Of a DNA stretch of 64,000 nucleotides, positions 14,311 through 21,938 are shown piece after piece. Every line of letters begins with the position of its first letter. The first letter of the stretch is position 1. The position numbers were made by a program, and so were the translations under genes. This DNA comes from JAHEJA01 sp965657215. GTDB taxonomy: Bacteria; Pseudomonadota; Alphaproteobacteria; Rhodobacterales; Rhodobacteraceae. The notes below the pieces were generated by a model. That model searched no databases. It had not been told where the DNA came from and saw only the letters and a list, made by a program, of their open reading frames with translations. Where the stretch lies: assembly GCA_965657215.1 (NCBI GenBank), contig CBFHNR010000005.1, positions 1 through 64,000 on the forward strand, read 5' to 3'.

Positions 14311-16746
14311 TTAGTTTGGTCGCCGTTTTACCCGAAGTGTGGGATCTTCGTGACGCGGATCTTCGGGCCATGGGTGTTTGGGATAACGGCCACGCATGTC
14401 TTTGCGAACGTCTTCATAGCTTGTGTCCCAAAATCGCGGAATGTCTAACGTCGTTTGCAAAGGGCGTCCCGCCGGGGACAACAAGGTCACACGTAGAGGC
14501 GTATTGCCAACCATGGGGTGGCTTACTTGTCCAAACATTTCCTGTAGCCTTAGCTCGATTGTTGGGTGATCTGCGTCATAATCAATCGGAATGCGTCGTC
14601 CCAAAGGTGTCGTGAAATGCGCGGGAACGGCGGCGTCCAATCGTTGCAGTTGATCCCAACTTAGGCATCCGCGCAATGGGTCCAAGAGGTCAAACTTTTT
14701 CCACGCCTCCGCAGTTTTTATCCCCGTCAAATAGGGGGCGAGCCATGTCTCTAAGGTTTCCATTAGATGGGCGTCAGACAGATCAGGCATATCGCGCTCA
14801 ACAAGGCGAACACGCGCGAGAAACCGTTTTGCAGCAGGGCCATATGTTAGCCCCAAATCCCGAACGCCATCGAGCATGGCCGCCGTTATATCTGCGTCAC
14901 TCGCGTCTTTCCAAATTCGATCATCTAGAACCAGCGCACCAAGTTGTTCTTGTTGCCGCGCCACGACTCGACGATCCCGCTTGGACCAGTAACAAATGTC
15001 CACCCATTTGATTTCATTTGAAAATAATCCTCGAATGTCAGCTTGGCTGATGGGGATCGCTTGACGAATCTTCGCCTCACGCGGGTTCCCATCGAGATCG
15101 GATGCCACAAGAAATCGCTCATTTGCGAGGCTATCTGCATTGTCCAAAATTGCCCCTTTTCCCCCACTTAAAACAAAGCGGGCATCGCTGCCTTTGCGGC
15201 GTTGGCCGATGCGGTCGGGGTAGGCGAGGGCGACCATTTGGGCAGGGCTCAAGGAGCGGGTTGTCTCACTCAAACGACCAAGCCGTTTGGCCTCTGTTTT
15301 GATACGCTCAAGCGCTGGGCGATTGAGGGAATAGGGATACCGCTCAGTGAACCCTTTGGTGTTTAAGACGGCCTCGATGCGCAGGCTTAGATCGCTTGGT
15401 GCGCCACGGGACAAGGGATCACGATCACTTAACAGCGCCGCGATTGGGGCGGCGGGTTTTCCCGCGATAGCCAACATATGCGCCAATCGGGGATGGACAG
15501 GCATGCGCGCAAGTGTTCGCCCATGTGCCGTTATGCGGCCGTTGCCTTCCAATGCGCCAAGGCTCATCAGAAGATTTTTCGCCTCTGAAAACACGGTATT
15601 AGGCGGCTGCGTCAGAAAGGCCAGATCATCCGGACTGCTTCCCCAAATCGCCAAATCGAGCGCCAGACCCGTCAAATCCGCTGTTTCTATTTCCGCAGGC
15701 GCAAAAGCGGGCAAGGTGCCTTCTTCGGCCCGTGACCAAAGCTTGTAACACCACCCCTCTGCGACCCGTCCAGCGCGGCCCATGCGTTGGGTGGCTTCGG
15801 CTTTGCTGACGCGTTCCGTGATCAATCGCGTCATGCCAGTGCCGCCGTCAAATCGGGCGCGACGGGCGTATCCTGCGTCGATCACAACGCGGACATCTGG
15901 GATGGTTAATGACGTCTCAGCGATGGATGTCGCGACCACGATTTTACGTCGGTATTGCGTCGGTATTACGGCGGTGCGTTGATCGGTAAAGGACAAGGCC
16001 CCATAGAGCGGAAAAATGTCGGTCTCTTTATCTAATGTCGGCTTCACCCGCGCGATCACTTGATGAATATCTCGCTCTCCTGGAACAAAGGCCAAGATGC
16101 CGCCCTCGTGATCCCTGAGAGCCTGTTCAATCGCTTGGGCGACGAGCACATCCAAACGATCTGTTTTCGCGGTGGGACGGTCGCGCCAGATTGGTGTGAC
16201 CTCAAAGCTCTTGCCCTGAGAAATAATGACAGGGGCATCTTCCAAGAGTTTGGCAATCGGCGCCGCGTCCAATGTCGCAGACATCACCAAGAGCGTTAGA
16301 TCAGGCCGCAAGATTGATCTGGCCTCGATGCAGAGGGCCAGCCCCAAATCCGCATTCAATGAGCGCTCGTGAAATTCGTCAAAAATAACGCAAGCCACGC
16401 CGCTCAGTTCGGGATCGGATTGCAACATGCGGGTCAAGATGCCTTCGGTGACAACTTCGATCCGTGTGTGCGGGGATGTTTTGGCCTCACCTCGAATGCG
16501 GTAGCCCACGGTTTGGCCAACATCTTCACCCAAGGTGTCCGCCATACGTTCGGCAGCAGAGCGCGCGGCGAGCCGTCTGGGTTCAAGCATAATAATGCGA
16601 CCCTCACGCTCTGAATGTTCTAACAGGGCCAGAGGAACACAGGTTGTTTTACCCGCACCAGGTGGGGCGCATAAAACGGCGCGGCCGCTCTGATGAAGGG
16701 CGGCAATCACATCGGGAATTACGTCATGAATCGGTAGCTGTGTCAC
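14311..16746 (-). CDS. hrpB: ATP-dependent RNA helicase HrpB
   Basis: 811 residues of the DExH/D RNA-helicase family. Walker A is at residues 28-35 (PPGAGKTT). The Walker B box reads DEFH (in VIFDEFHERSLNADL), motif III is SATLD, and motif VI is TQRMGRAGRVAEG. A long C-terminal HrpB-type region follows. The open frame extends to 16812, but I place the start at the GTG at 16746: it has AAAGG about 6 bases upstream and begins 7 bases after the stop of the DUF3108 gene, whereas the longer version overlaps that gene. The physiological RNA target is unknown. Confidence 0.93.
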   Translation of the reverse strand: MTQLPIHDVIPDVIAALHQSGRAVLCAPPGAGKTTCVPLALLEHSEREGRIIMLEPRRLAARSAAERMADTLGEDVGQTVGYRIRGEAKTSPHTRIEVVTEGILTRMLQSDPELSGVACVIFDEFHERSLNADLGLALCIEARSILRPDLTLLVMSATLDAAPIAKLLEDAPVIISQGKSFEVTPIWRDRPTAKTDRLDVLVAQAIEQALRDHEGGILAFVPGERDIHQVIARVKPTLDKETDIFPLYGALSFTDQRTAVIPTQYRRKIVVATSIAETSLTIPDVRVVIDAGYARRARFDGGTGMTRLITERVSKAEATQRMGRAGRVAEGWCYKLWSRAEEGTLPAFAPAEIETADLTGLALDLAIWGSSPDDLAFLTQPPNTVFSEAKNLLMSLGALEGNGRITAHGRTLARMPVHPRLAHMLAIAGKPAAPIAALLSDRDPLSRGAPSDLSLRIEAVLNTKGFTERYPYSLNRPALERIKTEAKRLGRLSETTRSLSPAQMVALAYPDRIGQRRKGSDARFVLSGGKGAILDNADSLANERFLVASDLDGNPREAKIRQAIPISQADIRGLFSNEIKWVDICYWSKRDRRVVARQQEQLGALVLDDRIWKDASDADITAAMLDGVRDLGLTYGPAAKRFLARVRLVERDMPDLSDAHLMETLETWLAPYLTGIKTAEAWKKFDLLDPLRGCLSWDQLQRLDAAVPAHFTTPLGRRIPIDYDADHPTIELRLQEMFGQVSHPMVGNTPLRVTLLSPAGRPLQTTLDIPRFWDTSYEDVRKDMRGRYPKHPWPEDPRHEDPTLRVKRRPN

Positions 16747-16753
16747 ATCGCCT

Positions 16754-17473
16754 TTATTGACGAACAAATCGCGCGCGTCCACGCAATGTTGATATTTCCA
16801 TGTCAGAGACACGATAGGTGTCGCCTTTAAGGGCGTAATTTAGGGTAAACGGAAACTGTGTTCCCTCAGACATTTCACGTTTAGAAAAGCCGTCCACACG
16901 TTTGTAAAGACCGCTACATTTCAACGTAGATCCTGATTTTTTAGGGTTTGAAAGCGTGATGGTCACACGTCGCGCCCCGTCAAAGAGGTCTATTTTTGAA
17001 TTACACACTGATTTTGCGGAGGCATCATTCAACACCAAGGCAATCGCCGTCATCGGATCAACCGTGCCCTTTTGTTTCTTGGGATCCGCCCAATGGGATT
17101 TGGGTAATTTACGCTCTGTTACCCGTGGGATGCCATTGGAATAGCTGATTGATTTTTGGCTCTCTCGACGACCGGTGTTTGAATCCTCTTGATAGGATTG
17201 TGGCGCATGTTTGCCTTTGGCAATTTTTCCAGACGAGCTTGCTGTGAATTTGTATTTTGCCAAGGCTCCGACGATTCCAGTCGATTGTAAAATACCCGAC
17301 GCGCTGTAGTTTGACCCGCTTTGGGCATAGGCATATTTCAACTGTCCTGCTTTGATGCCGCGCAAGTAAACATTATAGGTACTTGTCTTGGTCTCTGCGA
17401 CAACAGGGGTTGCACAGATGAGCGCAAGGCTTGCTGCGATTGCTTTGGTCAGCGTCAATTTTTTTTGCATCAT
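16754..17473 (-). CDS. Exported DUF3108 domain protein
   Basis: 239 residues. A signal peptide (KKLTLTKAIAASLALICATPVVAET) directs it to the periplasm. The mature part is beta-rich, with TYNVYLRGIKAGQLKYAYAQSGSNYSASG at its start and VDGFSKREMSEGTQFPFTLNYAL near the end, matching the DUF3108 pattern, a family proposed to form envelope beta-barrel-like folds. I use the ATG at 17473, with GTGGGA just upstream; 17491 and 17470 are alternatives. hrpB follows after 7 bases. Confidence 0.8.
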   Translation of the reverse strand: MMQKKLTLTKAIAASLALICATPVVAETKTSTYNVYLRGIKAGQLKYAYAQSGSNYSASGILQSTGIVGALAKYKFTASSSGKIAKGKHAPQSYQEDSNTGRRESQKSISYSNGIPRVTERKLPKSHWADPKKQKGTVDPMTAIALVLNDASAKSVCNSKIDLFDGARRVTITLSNPKKSGSTLKCSGLYKRVDGFSKREMSEGTQFPFTLNYALKGDTYRVSDMEISTLRGRARFVRQ

Positions 17474-17561
17474 CCCACTTTCCATGGCCATGTTGGTCTG
17501 GACTTTTGTTGTCTAAACAAGGCAAGAAAAGGCGACAAAGGTCAACGGGGCCACAATTTTT

Positions 17562-18566
17562 ATGCGGAAAGCTGCCGAAAATCGAATGCACATGATACCT
17601 GAGCTTGCGGAAAAAATCCTGAAATCTGATCGGCGTTCCCTGTCGCGGGCGATTACTTTGGTCGAAAGCAGCCGCGCAGATCACCAAGAGCAAGCCGCCG
17701 CACTCATTGCTGAAGTGAGCAAGCATAAACGTCAAGCGCTTCGCATTGGATTGTCGGGGACGCCGGGGGTTGGAAAGTCCACGTTTATCGAAAGCTTTGG
17801 GATGCAATTGATCGCCCAAGGCCTTCGGGTTGCGGTGTTGGCTGTGGACCCGAGCTCGGCGCGTTCGGGTGGGTCAATCTTGGGGGACAAAACGCGCATG
17901 GATTATCTATCGCGTGAACCGAATGCCTTTATTCGCCCGTCACCATCGCAATCGCATCTTGGTGGTGTGGCGCGGCGTACCCGAGAAGCGGTCGCGCTCT
18001 GTGAGGCGGCGAATTTTGATGTGGTGTTGATTGAAACCGTGGGGGTTGGACAATCTGAAACCATCGTCGCAGAAATGTCGGACCTCTTTATTTTGCTCTT
18101 GGCCCCTGCGGGTGGGGACGAGCTTCAAGGAGTGAAACGCGGCATTATGGAGATGGCGGATATCATCCTTGTGAACAAGGCAGACGGGGATTTGAAATCG
18201 GCCGCTACACGGACCTGTGCGGATTATGCGGGAGCGTTGCGATTGTTGCGCAAACGTCCCCAAGACCCAGAGGGATATCCCCTCGCGATGACCGTTTCGG
18301 CGGCGACACAGGACGGGTTGGATGAGGCATGGCAAAAGATGCAAGCGTTGTCCGATTGGCGCAAAGCTGTGGGTAAGTTCGACGCGATCCGCGAATCCCA
18401 AGCGCGGTTTTGGTTTCAAGAGGACCTAAAACAAGGCTTGCTCTCTGTGTTAAAGAGGGACGATGTTGCGGCGCTGTCGGATGAGATTGCTCACCAGGTC
18501 GCCCAAGGTGATCTGTCGCCTGCACAGGCTGCGCAGGCTGTGATGAGATATATTCAAGGACAGTGA
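17562..18566 (+). CDS. meaB: MeaB/ArgK-family G3E GTPase (methylmalonyl-CoA mutase chaperone)
   Basis: 334 residues. MeaB-type GTPases load and protect adenosylcobalamin in methylmalonyl-CoA mutase. The P-loop is GTPGVGKST at residues 66-74. Switch and metal motifs appear as VLAVDPSSARSGGSILGDKTRM and DVVLIETVGVGQSE, and the base-recognition motif is NKAD. The start is uncertain: an in-frame ATG at 17586 is equally possible and neither has a strong ribosome site. Mutase genes are not in this window. It is divergent from the DUF3108 gene with 88 bp between them. Confidence 0.93.
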   Translation: MRKAAENRMHMIPELAEKILKSDRRSLSRAITLVESSRADHQEQAAALIAEVSKHKRQALRIGLSGTPGVGKSTFIESFGMQLIAQGLRVAVLAVDPSSARSGGSILGDKTRMDYLSREPNAFIRPSPSQSHLGGVARRTREAVALCEAANFDVVLIETVGVGQSETIVAEMSDLFILLLAPAGGDELQGVKRGIMEMADIILVNKADGDLKSAATRTCADYAGALRLLRKRPQDPEGYPLAMTVSAATQDGLDEAWQKMQALSDWRKAVGKFDAIRESQARFWFQEDLKQGLLSVLKRDDVAALSDEIAHQVAQGDLSPAQAAQAVMRYIQGQ

Positions 18567-18637
18567 CGATTCGAGCGTGTCATTGTGAAACCCAAGGGAA
18601 TATCAGCCTGAGATCGCTGTTTGCCGATGAAACCCTG

Positions 18638-18677
18638 TTATTTCGCTCTGAATTGTCGAAATAACCAGTTCAGAGCG
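18638..18677. promoter_or_regulatory. Interleaved inverted repeats upstream of rpmB
   Basis: Two inverted repeats are interleaved. TTATTTCG (18638-18645) pairs with CGAAATAA (18657-18664), and CGCTCTGAA (18644-18652) pairs with TTCAGAGCG (18669-18677). The order 1-2-1'-2' is that of an H-type pseudoknot if transcribed, or of overlapping operators in DNA. It lies 72 bases after meaB and just before a candidate rpmB promoter. Confidence 0.45.
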
Positions 18678-18678
18678 C

Positions 18679-18707
18679 TTGACGATCATTTGCTTTCAGC
18701 CTAGAAG
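18679..18707 (+). promoter_or_regulatory. Candidate sigma-70 promoter of rpmB
   Basis: TTGACG (18679-18684) and TAGAAG (18702-18707) are spaced by 17 bases. The -35 is a five-of-six match. The start point would be near 18714, giving a leader of about 90 bases that contains GGCGC/GCGCC (18725-18729/18741-18745) followed by five T at 18746-18750. Confidence 0.4.
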
Positions 18708-18803
18708 CAGCAAACCGAATTTATGGCGCCGCCCTTTGCTGCGCCTTTTTATATTGGTAGGTGTCCGAGATGCCTGCTTTAGACCAAACAAGAGGTATCT
18801 GAC

Positions 18804-19094
18804 ATGTCGCGCCGCTGCGAACTTACTGGAAAAGGCCCGATGACTGGCAACAATGTCAGCCACGCCAACAACAAAACACGCCGTCGTTTCTTGCCAAACC
18901 TGAACGATGTGACTTTGCAGTCTGAAACACTTGGTCGTTCTGTTAAACTACGTATTTCTGCTGCTGCGTTGCGCACAGTGGATCACCGTGGTGGCTTGGA
19001 CGCGTTTCTTGCAAAAGCAAAAGACACTGAGTTGTCTTCAACAGCTTTGAAAATCAAAAAAGAAATCGCAAAAGCGCAAACTGCAACTGCGTAA
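18804..19094 (+). CDS. rpmB: 50S ribosomal protein L28
   Basis: 96 residues. L28 is a small basic protein of the large ribosomal subunit. The sequence has the family start SRRCELTGKGPMTGNNVSHANNKT and RRRFLPNLNDV, then LRISAAALRTVDHRGGLDAFL. The Cys at position 5 stands alone, so this is probably the zinc-free form. It is transcribed alone, with its own candidate promoter and a strong terminator directly after it. AAGAGGT lies about 9 bases before the ATG. Confidence 0.98.
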   Translation: MSRRCELTGKGPMTGNNVSHANNKTRRRFLPNLNDVTLQSETLGRSVKLRISAAALRTVDHRGGLDAFLAKAKDTELSSTALKIKKEIAKAQTATA

Positions 19095-19118
19095 GCGCTG
19101 CGACATTTGATCGATTTG

Positions 19119-19149
19119 AAAACCCTGTCCGAAAACGGCAGGGTTTTTT
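19119..19149 (+). terminator. Intrinsic terminator of rpmB
   Basis: CCCTG-T-CCG pairs with CGG-CAGGG around an AAAA loop, with one bulged T, flanked by A's before and six T after (19144-19149). It lies 25 bases past the rpmB stop. Confidence 0.9.
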
Positions 19150-19176
19150 CGTAGAGCTGAAGGGATTCGCATCACT

Positions 19177-19524
19177 GTGACGAAGATGGCAGGCATATTT
19201 AGGGTCTTTTTGATCTTATTGGCGCTCATGTCTGGGCAAAGCATTGCGCAGATGCGCGCGATGCCAGATGCTGTGTCGGTCATGGTGCTCTGTACAGGGA
19301 CGGGGGCGGTCAATGTCGCTGTGGATCAAGAGGGTCAACCTGTTGAACCCGCACCGATTTGTCCTGAATGCCTTGTGAGCTTTGCGATTGATGCTGAGGC
19401 CACGCCATTTGACACGGTAGCACGACGCCTTGTGGTCGTTTCGCCTGAGTGGATCACGCAGGACCTCTATGGGGTGATCCAACCAGACACGCGCTATGCG
19501 AGAGGCCCGCCTTTGATTGGTTGA
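19177..19524 (+). CDS. Small exported hypothetical, next to copper chaperone
   Basis: 115 residues. A hydrophobic N-terminus (FRVFLILLALMSGQSIAQ) looks like a signal peptide. The mature part has three cysteines, including a C-P-E-C pair (in APICPECLVSF). Length and pattern recall the DUF2946-like periplasmic proteins that accompany copper genes, but the match is weak. The start may be GTG 19177 or ATG 19186; AAGGGA lies upstream of both. The following gene, 37 bases on, encodes a PCu(A)C copper chaperone, so a metal-related role is suggested by position. Confidence 0.55.
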   Translation: MTKMAGIFRVFLILLALMSGQSIAQMRAMPDAVSVMVLCTGTGAVNVAVDQEGQPVEPAPICPECLVSFAIDAEATPFDTVARRLVVVSPEWITQDLYGVIQPDTRYARGPPLIG

Positions 19525-19561
19525 GACTTTTACACCCAACACTCAATCAAAGGATACGACT

Positions 19562-20035
19562 ATGAACGTCTTAAAAACATCTCTCGCAGCGGCTGCCGTT
19601 GCTCTTTTGTCATCCACAGCTTCTTTTGCTGGGGATATTATGATCATGGACCCCTATGCGCGTTCGGCAACGAAAGTGTCAAAATCAGGGGCGGCCTTCA
19701 TGACGATTATGAACCACTCTGCCACAGACGACCGCCTCATTGCGGCGCGCTCTGACATTGCAAAAAAGGTCGAGCTGCACACGCATATCAAATCAGATGA
19801 TGGCGTTGTGCGCATGACACACGTTGAAGAAGGGTTCAGCATTCCCGCCAATGGCAGCCATTCTTTGGCGCGCGGCTCGGATCACGTTATGTTCATGGGG
19901 CTCGCAAACCCAATGGCGCAAGGTGATGAATTCACCCTGACGCTTGTGTTTGAAAACGCAGGCGAAGTTGAGGTTACGGTTCCCGTTGATCTTGATCGCA
20001 AGCCAGGTGACACGGCGATGAGCCACGATAACTAA
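19562..20035 (+). CDS. PCu(A)C family periplasmic copper chaperone
   Basis: 157 residues. The signal peptide (NVLKTSLAAAAVALLSSTASFA) is followed by a small beta-sandwich domain with the family motifs: SGAAFMTIMNHS, ELHTHIKSDDGVVRM, and HSLARGSDHVMFMGL, giving the His/Met set that binds Cu(I). PCu(A)C proteins deliver copper to cytochrome oxidase. The start at 19562 has AAAGGA 8-13 bases upstream; the frame extends back to 19517 without a signal peptide. The C-terminal tail is longer than usual and ends DTAMSHDN. Confidence 0.9.
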   Translation: MNVLKTSLAAAAVALLSSTASFAGDIMIMDPYARSATKVSKSGAAFMTIMNHSATDDRLIAARSDIAKKVELHTHIKSDDGVVRMTHVEEGFSIPANGSHSLARGSDHVMFMGLANPMAQGDEFTLTLVFENAGEVEVTVPVDLDRKPGDTAMSHDN

Positions 20036-20045
20036 CCCAATACTG

Positions 20046-20117
20046 AAACGGCATGTGTCTGGGGGCGTTTTGATGAAATGCCTCTGCGACATCTGCCGTT
20101 TGTCTCATTCGATGAGA
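20046..20117. repeat. Inverted repeats after the copper chaperone gene
   Basis: AAACGGCA (20046-20053) is complementary to TGCCGTTT (20094-20101), and TCTCAT/ATGAGA (20103-20108/20112-20117) forms a second hairpin with a TCG loop. No T-run follows. They may act as a factor-dependent terminator or leader structure in the 195-bp gap before the DUF2177 gene. Confidence 0.35.
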
Positions 20118-20230
20118 TGCCGAAATTGTGCATTTTGCTGGTAGTTTTTCAATTTGAACTCTTGTCCATATTCAAAGTGATCCAAATAGATTACCAAAGC
20201 GTAATGAGTGCATAAAACATAGGAGTGTTT

Positions 20231-20629
20231 ATGACTTATCTCATTTTGTTCGTCGCGTCAGCGATTGTGTTCTTGCTGTTAGATGTCGTTATGTTGAAGT
20301 CAGTTTTGTTTCCGCTGTTCTCAGATCGTTTGGGGGATCAGTTGCTTGATGAGCCGCGCATGGCGCCTGCTGTCGTGTTTTATGTGATGTATATCTTGGG
20401 AACACTTTGGTTTGTCTCTATCCCTGCCTTGGCCAGTGGTGTGTCATCCCAAGCCTTTTGGAACGGCTTAATTTTGGGCGCATTGGCCTATGGCACCTAT
20501 GAGCTAACAAATTTTGCAACGCTCAAAAGCTGGAAAATTGAAATGGTTTTGGTTGACCTGACGTGGGGTGGTATTTTGACGGCCCTGACCGCATGGGGCG
20601 GTGTCATGATCACGCGCGCTTTGACCTAA
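20231..20629 (+). CDS. DUF2177 family small membrane protein
   Basis: 132 residues and four predicted membrane helices: LILFVASAIVFLLLDVVML, MAPAVVFYVMYILGTLWFVSI, FWNGLILGALAYGTYELTNFATL, and a final one containing VDLTWGGILTALTAWGG. The GTYELTN-TLK segment and the DxxWG motif in the last helix are characteristic of DUF2177. The function is unknown. AGGAG at 20221-20225 places the start at the ATG at 20231 rather than the GTG at 20225. Confidence 0.85.
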   Translation: MTYLILFVASAIVFLLLDVVMLKSVLFPLFSDRLGDQLLDEPRMAPAVVFYVMYILGTLWFVSIPALASGVSSQAFWNGLILGALAYGTYELTNFATLKSWKIEMVLVDLTWGGILTALTAWGGVMITRALT

Positions 20630-20742
20630 TCTAATGACTATCTGATTTGCTAAGAAATCATAGCTTTGGGCCTCTCAAAGGCTTGGCAAAGGGTGATTTT
20701 GCGCGTATAGCCGCGGTTTGAGCGAACAGAGGAATAACCGAG

Positions 20743-21531
20743 ATGGCTGGCAGCGCGAACCTGAATGTGATGATGAAAGCCGCCCGTAAGGCGGGCCGCT
20801 CACTTATCAAAGATTTTGCAGAAGTAGAAAACCTTCAGGTATCGCGCAAAGGGGCTGGTGATTTCGTAACCCGTGCTGACTTAGCCGCGGAAAAAGTCAT
20901 TCGCGAAGAATTGATGTATGCACGTCCCACATATGGCTACATCGGCGAAGAAACGGGCGTCATCGAGGGCCAAGACCCCACACGCCGTTGGATTGTTGAT
21001 CCTCTAGATGGAACCACCAATTTCTTGCACGCTTTGCCCCATTGGGCTGTGTCCATTGCGCTAGAACACAAGGGCCAGATTGTTGCCGGTGTGGTCTATG
21101 ATCCCGTTAAGGACGAAATGTTCTATGCCGAAAAAGGCGAAGGCGCGTTTATGAATGAAACCCGCATGCGCGTTTCTGCGCGTCATCGCTTGATCGAGAG
21201 CATCTATGCAACAGGTGTTCCTTTTGCAGGTCGCGGTGATTTGCCGGCAACATTGCAAGACCTCGCACGTTTGATGCCTGTCTGTGCAGGCGTGCGTCGT
21301 TGGGCGGCTGCGTCACTTGATCTGGCTTATGTCGGAATGGGGCGCTATGAGGGATACTGGGAACGCGATCTTCAAATTTGGGATATTGCCGCGGGTATCA
21401 TCATTGCCAAAGAAGCGGGCGCAATCGTCGAAGGGATTGAAGACAATTCCGATCCTTTGCTCACCAATAGCATTCTCTGTGCAAACGAAGTTCAGTTTGA
21501 GCAATTTGCCAAAGTCATTCGCAACACTTAA
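20743..21531 (+). CDS. suhB: Inositol monophosphatase family protein (SuhB-like)
   Basis: 262 residues. It is a Mg2+-dependent, Li+-sensitive phosphatase that hydrolyses myo-inositol monophosphates; SuhB also binds the transcription antitermination machinery in E. coli. The metal-binding motifs are intact: GEETG (about residues 67-71), IVDPLDGTTNFLHALPHWAVSIAL (about residues 85-108), and WERDLQIWDIAAGIIIAKEAGA. The 3' end overlaps the convergent GFA-type gene by four bases. Confidence 0.93.
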   Translation: MAGSANLNVMMKAARKAGRSLIKDFAEVENLQVSRKGAGDFVTRADLAAEKVIREELMYARPTYGYIGEETGVIEGQDPTRRWIVDPLDGTTNFLHALPHWAVSIALEHKGQIVAGVVYDPVKDEMFYAEKGEGAFMNETRMRVSARHRLIESIYATGVPFAGRGDLPATLQDLARLMPVCAGVRRWAAASLDLAYVGMGRYEGYWERDLQIWDIAAGIIIAKEAGAIVEGIEDNSDPLLTNSILCANEVQFEQFAKVIRNT

Positions 21532-21887
21532 TTCCTATCGGAGGGATGGTTTCGGCCATCCACCCATAGCACAACCCCGAGATCACGGGGATTAACTCCG
21601 TCCAATATAGCGACATTGACGCCGTGTTCGTTTGGGTTTGAGCGGCGTTGATGGTGCGTATAGATCCCGCATGTCTGACAGAAATAATGTTTGGCCGCTT
21701 GCGTGCCCCATTGATAGAGCGTCAGGTTATCCGCGCCTTTCACGATTTCAATACCGCTCAAAGGCGCGCTCACGGCAATGGCACCGCGCCGCGCACAATA
21801 GCTGCAATCGCAGCGACGCGCGGTTGAGAACGCGTCACTGAGCGTGATGTTCAATTCAACAGCTCCGCAATGACATGTGCCTCTCAT
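21528..21887 (-). CDS. GFA family zinc protein
   Basis: 119 residues of the GFA (glutathione-dependent formaldehyde-activating enzyme-like) fold. Cysteine zinc ligands occur in RGTCHCGAVEL at the N-terminus, CDCSYCARRGAI, and FCQTCGIYTHHQRRSNP, the exact spacing of the family. Most members have no proven activity and binding of S-hydroxymethyl-glutathione is not assured. It is a single gene between suhB (convergent) and putA. Confidence 0.9.
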   Translation of the reverse strand: MRGTCHCGAVELNITLSDAFSTARRCDCSYCARRGAIAVSAPLSGIEIVKGADNLTLYQWGTQAAKHYFCQTCGIYTHHQRRSNPNEHGVNVAILDGVNPRDLGVVLWVDGRNHPSDRN

Positions 21888-21938
21888 GGTTATCTCCTAA
21901 CCTGACAGGGATCATCATCAGGCACATGCCTCTTTTGG

